DNA of 64,000 bases from assembly GCA_016872725.1 (NCBI GenBank), contig VGZC01000014.1, forward strand, positions 38,887 to 102,886, written 5' to 3'. Of this stretch, positions 1-8,482 are shown piece after piece. The notes beneath the pieces were generated by a model. The model was not told the origin of the DNA, searched no databases, and saw only the letters and a list, made by a program, of their open reading frames with translations. The position numbers and the translations under genes are program-made. This DNA comes from Planctomycetota bacterium. GTDB lineage: Bacteria > Planctomycetota > Planctomycetia > Pirellulales > Pirellulaceae. How positions within the stretch are numbered: the first letter of the stretch is position 1; every line of letters starts with the position of its first letter.

Positions 1-2533
1 GAGCCTCGACAAGGGCCAGCGCGGCCGCGCGGGGGAGGCCGACGATGAGCCGCAAGCCGAGCCGCAGAGCCGGTTCGAATCCGCGCACGTCGCCGGACTC
101 GGTTTCCAGCCCGCAATCCCAGTCGCTCGCGTTCACATCGATCGGCAGAACGCGGCCGCCATGGCTTCGCAGGTCGCGCACCAATTGGGACGGCGCATAG
201 AATCCCATCGGCTGGCTGTTGATCAGAGCGCACACGAAGACGACGGGATACCGGCGCTTGAGCCACGCGGAAACGTAGACCAGGAGCGCGAAACTGGCGG
301 CGTGGGATTCGGGAAAACCGTATTCCCCGAACCCCCGGATCTGTTCGAAGACACGCTCCGCGAACTCGGCGGTCAGCCCTCGAACGGCCATTCCGTCGAT
401 CAGCTTGCGGCGGAACCGATCGATCACCCCCGGTCGTCTCCACGCTCCCATCGCGCGGCGCAATTGATCGGCCTGGCCCGGCGTGAATCCCGCGGCGACC
501 ACGGCAAGCCGCATCGCCTGTTCCTGAAACAGGGGGACTCCCAGCGTCTTCTCCAAAACCTGCCGGATCGCATCGTTCGGATACGACACCGGCTCCTCGC
601 CCGCGCGGCGCCGCAGATACGGATGGACCATTTGGCCTTGAATGGGGCCCGGCCGGACGATGGCGACCTCGATCACCAGATCGTAGAAGGAACGCGGTTT
701 CAGCCGAGGCAACATGCTCATCTGGGCTCGGCTTTCGATTTGAAAAACGCCCATCGTGTCGGCTCGACAGATCATGTCGTATACCTCCGGATCCTCGGCC
801 GGGATATTGGCCAGTGTCCATCGGGGGCCCGGAACGCCCTCGGCGATCCGATCGAAGCAGCCATGGATGGCGGTAAGCATGCCGAGCGAAAGGCAATCGA
901 CCTTGAGGATACCGAGCGTATCGAGATCGTCCTTGTCCCATTCGATGACCGTTCGGCCGGGCATCGCCGCGTTTTCGATCGGCGCCAGTTCGCACAGCGG
1001 ACCGCGCGTCATCACCATGCCGCCGACATGTTGCGACAGGTGCCTCGGGAATCCGAGGATTTCATCGACCAAATGGAGGAACCGGCGGCCCGTATGGGAA
1101 TCGGGATCGAGACCGGCCTGCATGCAGCGTTCGGCGAGCTTGGTTTGACTGGTTTCGTGATGGAAGCCCTCGACGTTCTTCGCGATCGCATCAACGCGGT
1201 CGGGCGACAAGCCAAGCGCCTTGCCGACGTCGCGGATGGCCGATCGCGGCCGGTAGGTGATCACGACGCCGGTCATGCCGGCGCGGTCGCGTCCATATTT
1301 TTCATAGATGTACTGAAGCACTTCCTCGCGCCGCTCGTGTTCAAAATCCACATCGATATCGGGCGCCTCGTCCCGCTCCCGGCTCACGAACCGCTCGAAC
1401 AGCAGATCGGCCTTCGCCGGATCGACCGAGGTGATCCCGAGACAATAACAGACGGCGGAATTCGCGGCCGAACCGCGCCCCTGGCACAGGATGTCTCGCC
1501 CGCGGGCGAACCGGACGAGATCCCACACCGTCAGGAAATAGGCTTCGTAACGCAGTTCGCCGATGAGCGCCATTTCGTGGCGGATCCGTTCGGCGACCGA
1601 ATCGGGGATCCCTTCGGGATAGCGCGACCGGGCTCCCCGCCAAGCCAGTTCGTCGAGATATTCGAGCGGCGAGCGTCCCTCGGGCGCCAATTCCTCCGGA
1701 TATTCGTAGCGAAGTTCGTCGAGCGAAAACGGGCATCGTTCGGCGAGTTCCCGAGTGCGCCGCAGCGCGTCGGCATACGGTCCGGAACCGAAACGGGTCT
1801 GGAGTTCGTCGAGCGGGAGGAGAAAACGCCGCGCGTTGATCCATCGGTCGGGTATCGCGTCACCGACGGTCAGGCCGAGCCGGATGGCGGTAAGCGTTTC
1901 CTGCAGGGGCCATCGACTGGGCGCGTGATAGAGGACGCCACCCGCGATCATCAGCGGCAGACCGTACCGATCGGCCAGCGCGCCGCACCGCGCCAGGTAC
2001 CGTGCGTCGTCCGGCCCCCAATGCGACTCGGCCAACAACGAACACCGATCGCCTCCTCCCAAAACGTCCGCATAGACGGCCAACGCGTCGCTCCGCCACC
2101 GCGCCGGAGCCTCACCCGTCATGGCGAGCGAAACGGGGACTCCGGCCAACAGACCATCGGCATGCTCGGCGAATTGTTCGAGCGAGAGCGAGAACCGCCC
2201 CTTGGGCGCTTGACGGCGGCCCACGGTGATCATGCGGGCCAATCGCCCGTACGCCGCGCGCGTGGGCGCCCACACGACGATCGGCGGCCCGTCGTCCGGT
2301 GTGATCTCGGCGCCGATGATCAATCGGAGTCCCGCGTCCTTGGCGGCCTGGTGCGCCCGCACGGCGCCGGCCAGCGTGTTGCGGTCGGTCACCGCGAGGG
2401 CCGCGTAATCGAGGGCCTTCGCGCGGAGGACCAGTTCCTCGGGATGCGACGCGCCCTCCAGGAACGTGAAATTGCTCAGGCAATGGAGCTCGGCGTACGC
2501 GATCCGCCCCGCGCTCCGCGTGGCATCGGTCAT
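1..2533 (-). CDS. dnaE2: Error-prone DNA polymerase DnaE2 (ImuC), 3' end beyond window
   Basis: C-family polymerase alpha-subunit homologue used for damage-tolerant synthesis together with ImuA and ImuB. The 844 visible residues begin with a PHP domain ([15 protein letters not shown], His17) and contain the polymerase catalytic motif PDIDVDF at about residues 391-397 and a third acidic site in [10 protein letters not shown]. The frame is open to the window edge; family members are about 1050 residues, so roughly 200 C-terminal residues are missing here. The ATG at 2533 overlaps the imuB stop in an ATGA junction, so translation is probably coupled. Order imuA-imuB-dnaE2 is the classic mutagenesis cassette. 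Products act at the replication fork in the cytoplasm. Confidence 0.93.
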   Translation of the reverse strand, partial: MTDATRSAGRIAYAELHCLSNFTFLEGASHPEELVLRAKALDYAALAVTDRNTLAGAVRAHQAAKDAGLRLIIGAEITPDDGPPIVVWAPTRAAYGRLARMITVGRRQAPKGRFSLSLEQFAEHADGLLAGVPVSLAMTGEAPARWRSDALAVYADVLGGGDRCSLLAESHWGPDDARYLARCGALADRYGLPLMIAGGVLYHAPSRWPLQETLTAIRLGLTVGDAIPDRWINARRFLLPLDELQTRFGSGPYADALRRTRELAERCPFSLDELRYEYPEELAPEGRSPLEYLDELAWRGARSRYPEGIPDSVAERIRHEMALIGELRYEAYFLTVWDLVRFARGRDILCQGRGSAANSAVCYCLGITSVDPAKADLLFERFVSRERDEAPDIDVDFEHERREEVLQYIYEKYGRDRAGMTGVVITYRPRSAIRDVGKALGLSPDRVDAIAKNVEGFHHETSQTKLAERCMQAGLDPDSHTGRRFLHLVDEILGFPRHLSQHVGGMVMTRGPLCELAPIENAAMPGRTVIEWDKDDLDTLGILKVDCLSLGMLTAIHGCFDRIAEGVPGPRWTLANIPAEDPEVYDMICRADTMGVFQIESRAQMSMLPRLKPRSFYDLVIEVAIVRPGPIQGQMVHPYLRRRAGEEPVSYPNDAIRQVLEKTLGVPLFQEQAMRLAVVAAGFTPGQADQLRRAMGAWRRPGVIDRFRRKLIDGMAVRGLTAEFAERVFEQIRGFGEYGFPESHAASFALLVYVSAWLKRRYPVVFVCALINSQPMGFYAPSQLVRDLRSHGGRVLPIDVNASDWDCGLETESGDVRGFEPALRLGLRLIVGLPRAAALALVEA

Positions 2534-4284
2534 TCAAACGCTCCGTGCAGGAACCAGTGTTCGTGCGGGAGACGCCGGAAGATCCAGAACCGATGGCCCG
2601 TCCCGGTTTCCACGCGATAATAGTCGCGCCGCACCGAGACGCCCCGCCACCATCCCGTTTCGATCCGCTCCGGCCCCCACCAGCGCACGATCTCAAACGG
2701 CCGCGTTCCCGCCGCGCAGCGCCGCGGCGGCCCCTCGACGGACTTGGCAAGGACTTCGAGCGGCTTGGGAGGCGTATGGAGCACCAGCGGACGCTGCAAA
2801 GGTCCGCGGCAATGGGCGGCCAAGCCCGATTCGCGGCGACGCGTCCCGCCTCGCGAGTCGCCGCTCGCGGCCGAAGCCGAAGCCGAAGCCGCAACCAAAA
2901 CCGTTTCGTAGGCGAGCTCGGGCTGCGCGTCGCGCACCGGTTGCGGCCACCATACGGCATCGCGCCCCAAACGGCCGCTCAACCGATCCATCAACTCGGC
3001 CATCTCCCGATCCCGATCGGGGTCGTCCCCAAAACCCTCGCTGAACCCGCCCGCTCCGCGCGGCAGGCTCGCCTGCCGCTGTCCCATTTTCGCCGTGCGC
3101 GTGATCTCGATACCCACGCGATGCACGGCGCCCGGAAGGACCGCCTGTTCGAACTGCATCCGCACCAATTCCATCCAATGCTCGATACGCCCCGTCGGTT
3201 CGAACAGGCCGATCCGCAGCCATAACGGTTCGCGTTCCGCGCACTCGAAACGGCAGATGATTTCGAGCGCTCCCAGGCCGGCGGATTCGAGGGTCGGCGC
3301 GATGCGTTCGAGCAAGCGGCGGACCCAGCCTTCGATGATCGGCCGCGAAGCCGTCGGATATTCCAGACATTGCTCACCCGTCGGACGCGATTTGCGCTGA
3401 TGGGCAATCAGGAGCTCATCGCGATCGCCGAGCAACTGGTCGAGCCGCAAACCGGGCAAGCCGCCAAAACGAACGGCCAGCGCGTCGCGCGGCACGGCGG
3501 CGAGCTGTTCGATCCAAAGCAGGCCCAACGCCTTCAACGACTCCTCGATCGCGGGCGTGAGCCGCAGCGCGGAGACGGGCATCCGCCGCACACGGTCCCA
3601 AAGCTCCCGCTCTCCAAGTTCCGATCCGGAATATTTGTATTTCGATCCGGAACACTCCGGTGCGTCATCGCCGTAGCGCGCGAGGGCCCAGGCGGCGCCA
3701 AGGGTCGGGGCGATACCCCAGCGCGCCTGATAGGACTCCGCCCCCAGCACGCGTTCCACTTCGCGCAACAAGGCCGAATCGCCTCCCATCCATCGACTCA
3801 CGCCTCCGATCTCGCACAATAAACCGTCGGTCAACGTGAACTCCGTGAATTCGATCGGCCCCGATCCATCGCGGGCCCGGGCGGCGACCGTCGCGCAGCC
3901 GATCTGAGGACTGAATGCCTCGCATCGTTCGGCCATCCGGAGCAATTCGAGCCGGTCCGACTCGGGATCGGCCGGATCATAACGGCACGCGAACCGATCG
4001 CCGCGCGGGTTCTTGGAACGCGGCTTCGAACCCGACCCGCCGGACGACCCGGCCGACGCGCCGCGGCGCAGCAAGGCGTCGGCCTCGGTGATCGCCATGC
4101 CGGCCCGCACTCCCAGACGGCTCACCTCGGGCGAACAGGCGACGACACGCCGTATCCGCCGCCGATCGGCGGCGTGCAGGATCACGGGCCGCTCATCTTG
4201 CGATCGCCCGATCCGAGTCGTCTCCGCCGCGCGAAGGCGCTGGATCGGCCAGAGCGGGAACCATAGACAAAGGAAGCGTCGCAT
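2530..4284 (-). CDS. imuB: ImuB, inactive Y-family polymerase-like protein
   Basis: 584 residues. Starts with the ImuB-type opening [16 protein letters not shown], in which the catalytic aspartates of true Y-family polymerases are absent; ImuB is a structural adaptor linking DnaE2 and the beta clamp. The finger/palm-like region is followed by little-finger-like sequence and a conserved C-terminal block ending [10 protein letters not shown]. Three low-complexity inserts are visible: a Gly/Ser/Lys stretch near residues 75-90, a Ser/Gly/Lys/Tyr stretch near 210-222 and an Ala-Ser run encoded by (GAAGCC)3 at 2873-2890. The start lies inside imuA (92-bp overlap) and the stop overlaps the dnaE2 start, so the three genes form one transcription unit. 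Confidence 0.92.
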   Translation of the reverse strand: MRRFLCLWFPLWPIQRLRAAETTRIGRSQDERPVILHAADRRRIRRVVACSPEVSRLGVRAGMAITEADALLRRGASAGSSGGSGSKPRSKNPRGDRFACRYDPADPESDRLELLRMAERCEAFSPQIGCATVAARARDGSGPIEFTEFTLTDGLLCEIGGVSRWMGGDSALLREVERVLGAESYQARWGIAPTLGAAWALARYGDDAPECSGSKYKYSGSELGERELWDRVRRMPVSALRLTPAIEESLKALGLLWIEQLAAVPRDALAVRFGGLPGLRLDQLLGDRDELLIAHQRKSRPTGEQCLEYPTASRPIIEGWVRRLLERIAPTLESAGLGALEIICRFECAEREPLWLRIGLFEPTGRIEHWMELVRMQFEQAVLPGAVHRVGIEITRTAKMGQRQASLPRGAGGFSEGFGDDPDRDREMAELMDRLSGRLGRDAVWWPQPVRDAQPELAYETVLVAASASASAASGDSRGGTRRRESGLAAHCRGPLQRPLVLHTPPKPLEVLAKSVEGPPRRCAAGTRPFEIVRWWGPERIETGWWRGVSVRRDYYRVETGTGHRFWIFRRLPHEHWFLHGAFE

Positions 4285-5158
4285 GTCGGTTCACCTCGCG
4301 CAGATCCCCGGTGACCTCGTCCAACTCCAACACGACCTTGCCGCCGGCCCTGCCATGCCGGCACCGCGCCAACTGGACCTCGAACCGCCGCACGGGTGAC
4401 AGGATCATGGCACTTTGGTCCGAGGCGATCGGAACGATGCGAAGCCGCACGTCGGCCCACGACGGCTCGTCGCGGCGCGCGGCGCGCGGCGAACCGCCGG
4501 ATGCGCCGTCGACGGAGGGCGGGTCCCGGTTGGAACACCGGACCAGGAAACCGGGCGTTCCGCTCGATTCCGCCGCCAACTGCAGCCTTCGGAACGATCG
4601 GCTGTCGAGCCGGTCGATCGAAATCCAGGCGGCCGAGACGGCCGAGCACCGCAGGATCTGATCGGCCGCCCATAGCGCGTCGCGGGCATCGGCCGGCCGT
4701 ACGACCAGCAGGCCCCGCGGCTCGATCCCCCAACCGAACGCGGCGGGCGGATAGAAGGAACGACACCCGTCCACGATGACGATGGGGCGTCCCGATCGGC
4801 CGGCTTCCCGAGCCGCCACGAGCGCGAGGGTCGCCGCTCCGCCACCCGTTTCCCCCCAGAATTCGGCCAGGGCTCCGCGAACAAATCCGCCCAGCGGCAA
4901 CAGGCGGTCAAGCGCCTCGCAACCGCTGCCGATCACCGACCAACCTTCTTGCTCGACTCCGCCCCGCGCGACTCCGCATCCGACCCCGCCGCTCGAATCT
5001 TCGGCCTCGTACTTTTCCGGTTGTCTTCCGTTCCCATCCTCCACGCGACCGGACGAGCCTAAGCGGTCAAGCCGATTCGCACGGGCCTCGGCGCGGCGTT
5101 CCCCATCCCATCGCCGCAGTTGGGCGCGCAAACGGTCGACCTGTTCCCGAATGTCCAT
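4193..5158 (-). CDS. imuA: ImuA, RecA-like accessory protein of the mutagenesis cassette
   Basis: About 321 residues from the ATG at 5158 (MDIREQVDRL). A TTG further upstream at 5233 would add 25 residues of unlikely sequence. The core ALDRLLPLGGFVRGALAEF followed by a GGGAATLAL loop matches the RecA/ImuA-type fold, with the P-loop position lacking the canonical GKT. A charged, Ser/Gly-rich linker precedes the core. ImuA binds RecA and helps ImuB/DnaE2 in SOS mutagenesis in the systems where it has been studied. First gene of the cassette. A GTTC-N8-GTTC pattern lies just upstream (5164-5179), but its spacing is not that of a known SOS box. Confidence 0.85.
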   Translation of the reverse strand: MDIREQVDRLRAQLRRWDGERRAEARANRLDRLGSSGRVEDGNGRQPEKYEAEDSSGGVGCGVARGGVEQEGWSVIGSGCEALDRLLPLGGFVRGALAEFWGETGGGAATLALVAAREAGRSGRPIVIVDGCRSFYPPAAFGWGIEPRGLLVVRPADARDALWAADQILRCSAVSAAWISIDRLDSRSFRRLQLAAESSGTPGFLVRCSNRDPPSVDGASGGSPRAARRDEPSWADVRLRIVPIASDQSAMILSPVRRFEVQLARCRHGRAGGKVVLELDEVTGDLREVNRHATLPLSMVPALADPAPSRGGDDSDRAIAR

Positions 5159-5310
5159 GTTCCGTTCGCTCGTTGGTTCGCTGGGGGGCCCCGTTTGTCG
5201 GTCCGTCGCCTGCGATAACCCGGCGGCGGCCAACGACCTTTGATTTCAATACACGCCCGACCCGCCGCTCGGGTTCACCGCGCTGTTCGGCGATTGGAAC
5301 TCGATTCGTC

Positions 5311-5406
5311 CTGCTCGTGCTCGTGCTCGTGCTCGTGCTCCTGCTCGTACTCGTACTCCTGCTCGTGCTCCTGCTCGTGCTCCTGCTCGTGCTCCTGCTC
5401 GTGCTC
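5311..5406. repeat. Hexanucleotide tandem array, 16 units
   Basis: Sixteen consecutive 6-bp units on the plus strand: eight GTGCTC, six CTGCTC and two GTACTC, with no interruption. Read on the minus strand the units are GAGCAC, GAGCAG and GAGTAC; one frame would give alternating Glu with His, Gln or Tyr, another Thr-Ser/Arg-Ser. The array directly follows, in the minus sense, the four-helix-bundle remnant at 5410-5744. It is complementary to the short tract at 5721-5744. Confidence 0.95.
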
Positions 5407-5409
5407 GTG

Positions 5410-5744
5410 TCCCGGTTGGCTGCCGGCTCGATTCCGTCCGACACCGTCAATACGTCCTGAATCTCCGCGCACTCCGGTGCCGAACCACGAGCAGTTTCGA
5501 ACGAACGACAGCGATCCTTCAGGATCGTTTTGCCATTTCCCTCCGCGATGTTCAACGCGATCGATTGCCCCGCACGAAGCCGCGGATCTCGGGCACGTCG
5601 ATACATTCCGGGCAGTTCTTTCGCTAGGCGAAACGATTCCGCCGCGTATGCGATCGAGAGCCGATAGACATTCAGCTTGTCGTGATCAAAACAGGTTTTA
5701 TCATCGCCCCCTCGCCATTCGAGCACGAGCACGGGCACGGGCAC
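5410..5744 (-). pseudogene. Truncated four-helix-bundle (23S rRNA IVP-like) protein
   Basis: The minus-strand frame contains CFDHDKLNVYRLSIAYAA, then QSIALNIAEGNG and FETARGSAPECAEIQDVL, the hallmark blocks of the small four-helix-bundle family related to the protein encoded by 23S rRNA intervening sequences (TIGR02436 type). After about residue 115 the sequence runs straight into the hexanucleotide array, so the fourth helix expected after the DVL...NR block is absent. The array frame that would give Glu-His/Glu-Gln repeats is a different frame from the domain. No clean start is visible: possible GTG codons lie inside the upstream repeat tract. Probably a decayed or recombined copy. Function of the family is not settled. 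Confidence 0.72.
5721..5744. repeat. Short inverted partner of the hexanucleotide array
   Basis: Four hexamers on the plus strand: GAGCAC, GAGCAC, GGGCAC, GGGCAC. The first two are exact reverse complements of GTGCTC units in the array at 5311-5406; the last two would pair with a G-U wobble in RNA. The tract lies at the 5' end of the four-helix-bundle remnant, so the remnant is bracketed by inverted repeats about 310 bp apart. Confidence 0.85.
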
Positions 5745-5881
5745 TGTACATTTGTATCGTATCGGCGTCAAGCGGCCCGCGTCATGAGATTTCTCTTTTC
5801 CGAACGGAGCGGTGGGGCTATAACAAGGGCCGCGCGAGGCCGAAAAAGGTCTTGCGTTCCTGACGCGACAAGGAAGTTGCC

Positions 5882-7363
5882 ATGCCCGTGCCCACGCTGA
5901 TCGAAGCCTTTGACCGAGCGCGTCCCGCGCGGTTGATCGTGTTCGGCGATCTGATCCTGGACGAATACACGCACGGCGAGGCGGAACGGATCAGCCAGGA
6001 GGCGCCGATCCTTGTCTTGCGAGCGACGCGGCGCGAAGCGCGGCCTGGCGGCGCGGCGAATGTGGCGAGCATGGTCCGCGCGCTGGGTGCCGAGGTCTGG
6101 TGCGCGGGGGTGACGGGCGACGACGGACCCGGACGGACGCTGCGCGAATCACTCGACGCCACCGGCGCGCGCGTCGACGGATTGTTCGTCGATGCGACCC
6201 GTCCGACGACGCGCAAAGAGCGATTCGTCGGGCACACCGACGGGCGCAACGCGCATCAGATCCTCCGCGTGGACCACGAGTCGCGCGATGGGCTCTCCGA
6301 CGATCTCGCGCGGAGGCTTGGCGACGCGGTCCGCGCCGAACTCCCCCGATGCGACGGCCTGTTGATCGCCGACTACGGCAAGGGCGTCTGTTCGGCCGGC
6401 GTTCTGGGGCCGATCATCGCGGCGGCCCGCGGCCAAAAAATCCCCGTGCTCGTCGATCCCCGCCGAGGCGCCGACTTCGCGATCTACGGCGGCGCGACGT
6501 TGCTCAAACCGAACCGGGTCGAAACGGCCCTGGCGACGGGCCGGCCGGTCGGCTCGCCGGCCGACGCCGTCGACGCGGGCCAACGGCTCTGCGCCCGATT
6601 CGGCCTCGATATGGCCGTCGTAACGCTCGACCGCGACGGCATGGCCCTGGTCCGCCGCGACCAGGGCGGGCAGGTCTATCCGACCGAGGCCCGCGACGTG
6701 TGCGACATCACGGGCGCGGGTGACATGGTCCTGTCATGTCTCGGCGTCCTCCTGTGCGGGGGCGTCGCGCCCGAGCCCGCCGTCCGGATCGCGAATCTGG
6801 CCGCCGGCATCGAAGTCGAACGGCTCGGCGTGTCGCCGATCACGCGGGACGAACTGCGGCGGCGGATCGCCGGAACGCGCGGCGCGTCGCCCAAGATCGT
6901 CGATGTGGCCGAAGCCGCCCGGCTCGCCGAGCAATACCGGACCGCCGGCCAGCGCGTCGCGTTCACAAACGGATGCTACGACCTGTTCCACGCGGGGCAC
7001 GCGATGAGTCTCGCGGCGGCGGCCGCCGAGGCCGACGCGCTCTTTGTCGGAGTCAACAGCGACGCGTCCGTACGCCGGCTCAAGGGGCCCTCGCGGCCCG
7101 TCGTCGGCGAACAGGACCGGATGGCCGTGCTCGCGGCGCTCGCCTGCGTGTCGCACGTCGTGCTGTTCGACGAGCCGACGCCGCACGCGCTGCTGCGCGC
7201 GATCCGGCCCGATCGGCTCGTGAAGGGAGGCACCTACGCGCCCTGCGACGTGGTGGGGCGCGAAGTCGTCGAGGCGTACGGAGGCGAGGTGCGCGTGACG
7301 CCGGTCGTCGAAGGCCTTTCGACGACCCGGCTGGTCGAATCGATTCGCGAACGGGCCGCTTGA
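5882..7363 (+). CDS. hldE: Bifunctional heptose 7-phosphate kinase / heptose 1-phosphate adenylyltransferase
   Basis: 493 residues, two domains in the usual HldE order. The N-terminal ribokinase-like domain carries the GG motif near RPGGAANVASM and the catalytic DITGAGDM motif near residues 276-283. The C-terminal nucleotidyltransferase domain starts near 345 with FTNGCYDLFHAGH at 361-373, the HxGH signature. It phosphorylates D-glycero-beta-D-manno-heptose 7-phosphate and adenylylates the 1-phosphate, giving ADP-heptose for lipopolysaccharide or surface glycans. AGGAAG lies five bases before the ATG. The next gene on the strand is the deoxyhypusine-synthase-like protein. Full length for the bifunctional enzyme. 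Confidence 0.95.
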   Translation: MPVPTLIEAFDRARPARLIVFGDLILDEYTHGEAERISQEAPILVLRATRREARPGGAANVASMVRALGAEVWCAGVTGDDGPGRTLRESLDATGARVDGLFVDATRPTTRKERFVGHTDGRNAHQILRVDHESRDGLSDDLARRLGDAVRAELPRCDGLLIADYGKGVCSAGVLGPIIAAARGQKIPVLVDPRRGADFAIYGGATLLKPNRVETALATGRPVGSPADAVDAGQRLCARFGLDMAVVTLDRDGMALVRRDQGGQVYPTEARDVCDITGAGDMVLSCLGVLLCGGVAPEPAVRIANLAAGIEVERLGVSPITRDELRRRIAGTRGASPKIVDVAEAARLAEQYRTAGQRVAFTNGCYDLFHAGHAMSLAAAAAEADALFVGVNSDASVRRLKGPSRPVVGEQDRMAVLAALACVSHVVLFDEPTPHALLRAIRPDRLVKGGTYAPCDVVGREVVEAYGGEVRVTPVVEGLSTTRLVESIRERAA

Positions 7364-7463
7364 TCGGACTCCGCGGCCCGCGCCGCGACGGACCTTCCGC
7401 CGCGACCACACGCCGCGTGCCGTAAACGGAGATTCGCTCGACGGAATATAAGGGAGTGTTCGC

Positions 7464-8447
7464 ATGAGCCGTTACCGGACCCTGGATCGGGAAGCGATCG
7501 AACTGCGTTCCTACGCGGAACGCGGCCATGACCTGCCTGCCTCCGCCTGCCTGCCGCTCGAACCCCGCCGCGCCTTCGCGCCGCCCGGGTTCGCGGAGCT
7601 GATCGGCGCGATCGAGTCGGCTCGCGGACGGCGACGGCCCGTCGTTCTGATGATGGGAGCGCACCCCGTCAAGGCCGGCCTATCCCGCTATCTCGTCGAT
7701 CTCATCGAACGCGGTTGGATCACCCATCTCGCGACCAACGGCGCGGGGTTGATCCATGATTTCGAATTGGCACTCGGCGAAGGCACGAGCGAGGACGTGC
7801 GGCGGTGGATCCAGGCCGGACAATTCGGACTCTGGCGCGAGACCGGACGCATGAACGACATCATCCGCGCGGGGGCGGCGCGCGGCGAGGGACTTGGCGA
7901 AACGATCGGACGCACGATCGAACAACGCCGGTTCGCTCGGCGCGATCTGAGCATCGCCGCCGCCGGTTGGCGCGCGGGGGTGCCCGTCACGTGCCACGTG
8001 AGCATCGGGAGCGACATCATCCACGCGCATGCGAATTGCGACGGCCCGTCGCTCGGCGCGACCAGCTACACCGATTTCCTGATCTTCGCGGAGTCGATCC
8101 GCTCGCTTGAAGGGGGCGTCTTCCTGAACGTCGGAACGGCCGTCACTGGCCCCGAGGTCTACTTGAAGGCCCTGTCGATGGCGCGCAACGTGGAGCGGCA
8201 GGCGGGCCGGTCGATCCGCCGTTTCACGGCGGCCGTGTTCGATCTTGTCGATTTGCCGGCCGACTACCGCGGCGGGCCGCCGCCCAAGGACCATCCGCTC
8301 TATTATTATCGGCCCTGGAAGACGATCCTCGTGCGAACGGTTGCGGACGGCGGCCGGTCCTTGTACGTTCACGGAGACCATCGCGACACGATCCCCGCCT
8401 TGTGGACGCGTCTGTCCACCCTCCGATCCGAACGGGCCGCGGGATAA
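7464..8447 (+). CDS. Deoxyhypusine-synthase-like protein of unknown function
   Basis: 327 residues with GGGAG seven bases before the ATG. It does not match a standard heptose enzyme. The pattern resembles deoxyhypusine synthase: LMMGAHPVKAGLSRYLVDLI followed by THLATNGAGLIHDFE, then AGVPVTCHVSIGSDIIH and a Gly-rich GGVFLNVGTAVTGPEVY, which parallel the IPVFCPALTDGS and IILGGGVPK blocks of that NAD-dependent fold. The catalytic lysine environment of authentic deoxyhypusine synthase is not evident. Bacteria lack eIF5A hypusination, so the substrate must differ. Its position 100 bp after hldE suggests a role in surface sugar or nucleotide metabolism, but that is inference. Confidence 0.5.
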   Translation: MSRYRTLDREAIELRSYAERGHDLPASACLPLEPRRAFAPPGFAELIGAIESARGRRRPVVLMMGAHPVKAGLSRYLVDLIERGWITHLATNGAGLIHDFELALGEGTSEDVRRWIQAGQFGLWRETGRMNDIIRAGAARGEGLGETIGRTIEQRRFARRDLSIAAAGWRAGVPVTCHVSIGSDIIHAHANCDGPSLGATSYTDFLIFAESIRSLEGGVFLNVGTAVTGPEVYLKALSMARNVERQAGRSIRRFTAAVFDLVDLPADYRGGPPPKDHPLYYYRPWKTILVRTVADGGRSLYVHGDHRDTIPALWTRLSTLRSERAAG

Positions 8448-8482
8448 CCGGACCGGAAGGCGACCGCGGCCCGTGGATACGC

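Noticed and set aside
65..90. GGTTCGAATCC, like a tRNA T-arm
   Set aside because: It lies inside dnaE2 coding (encoding a Gly-Phe-Glu-Pro stretch on the minus strand) and no acceptor, D or anticodon arms can be formed around it.
161..2620. Plus-strand open frame of 819 codons
   Set aside because: Shadow of dnaE2: the minus strand has PHP and polymerase motifs; the plus frame is Arg/Pro-rich with no domain.
5164..5179. GTTC-N8-GTTC near the imuA start as a possible SOS box
   Set aside because: The known alphaproteobacterial SOS box has N7 spacing, and the LexA motif of this organism is unknown, so no operator is called.
5677..5704. TTGTCG-16-TATCAT on the plus strand as a promoter for hldE
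   Set aside because: Well-formed, but inside the four-helix-bundle remnant and about 180 bp from the hldE start; could be chance.
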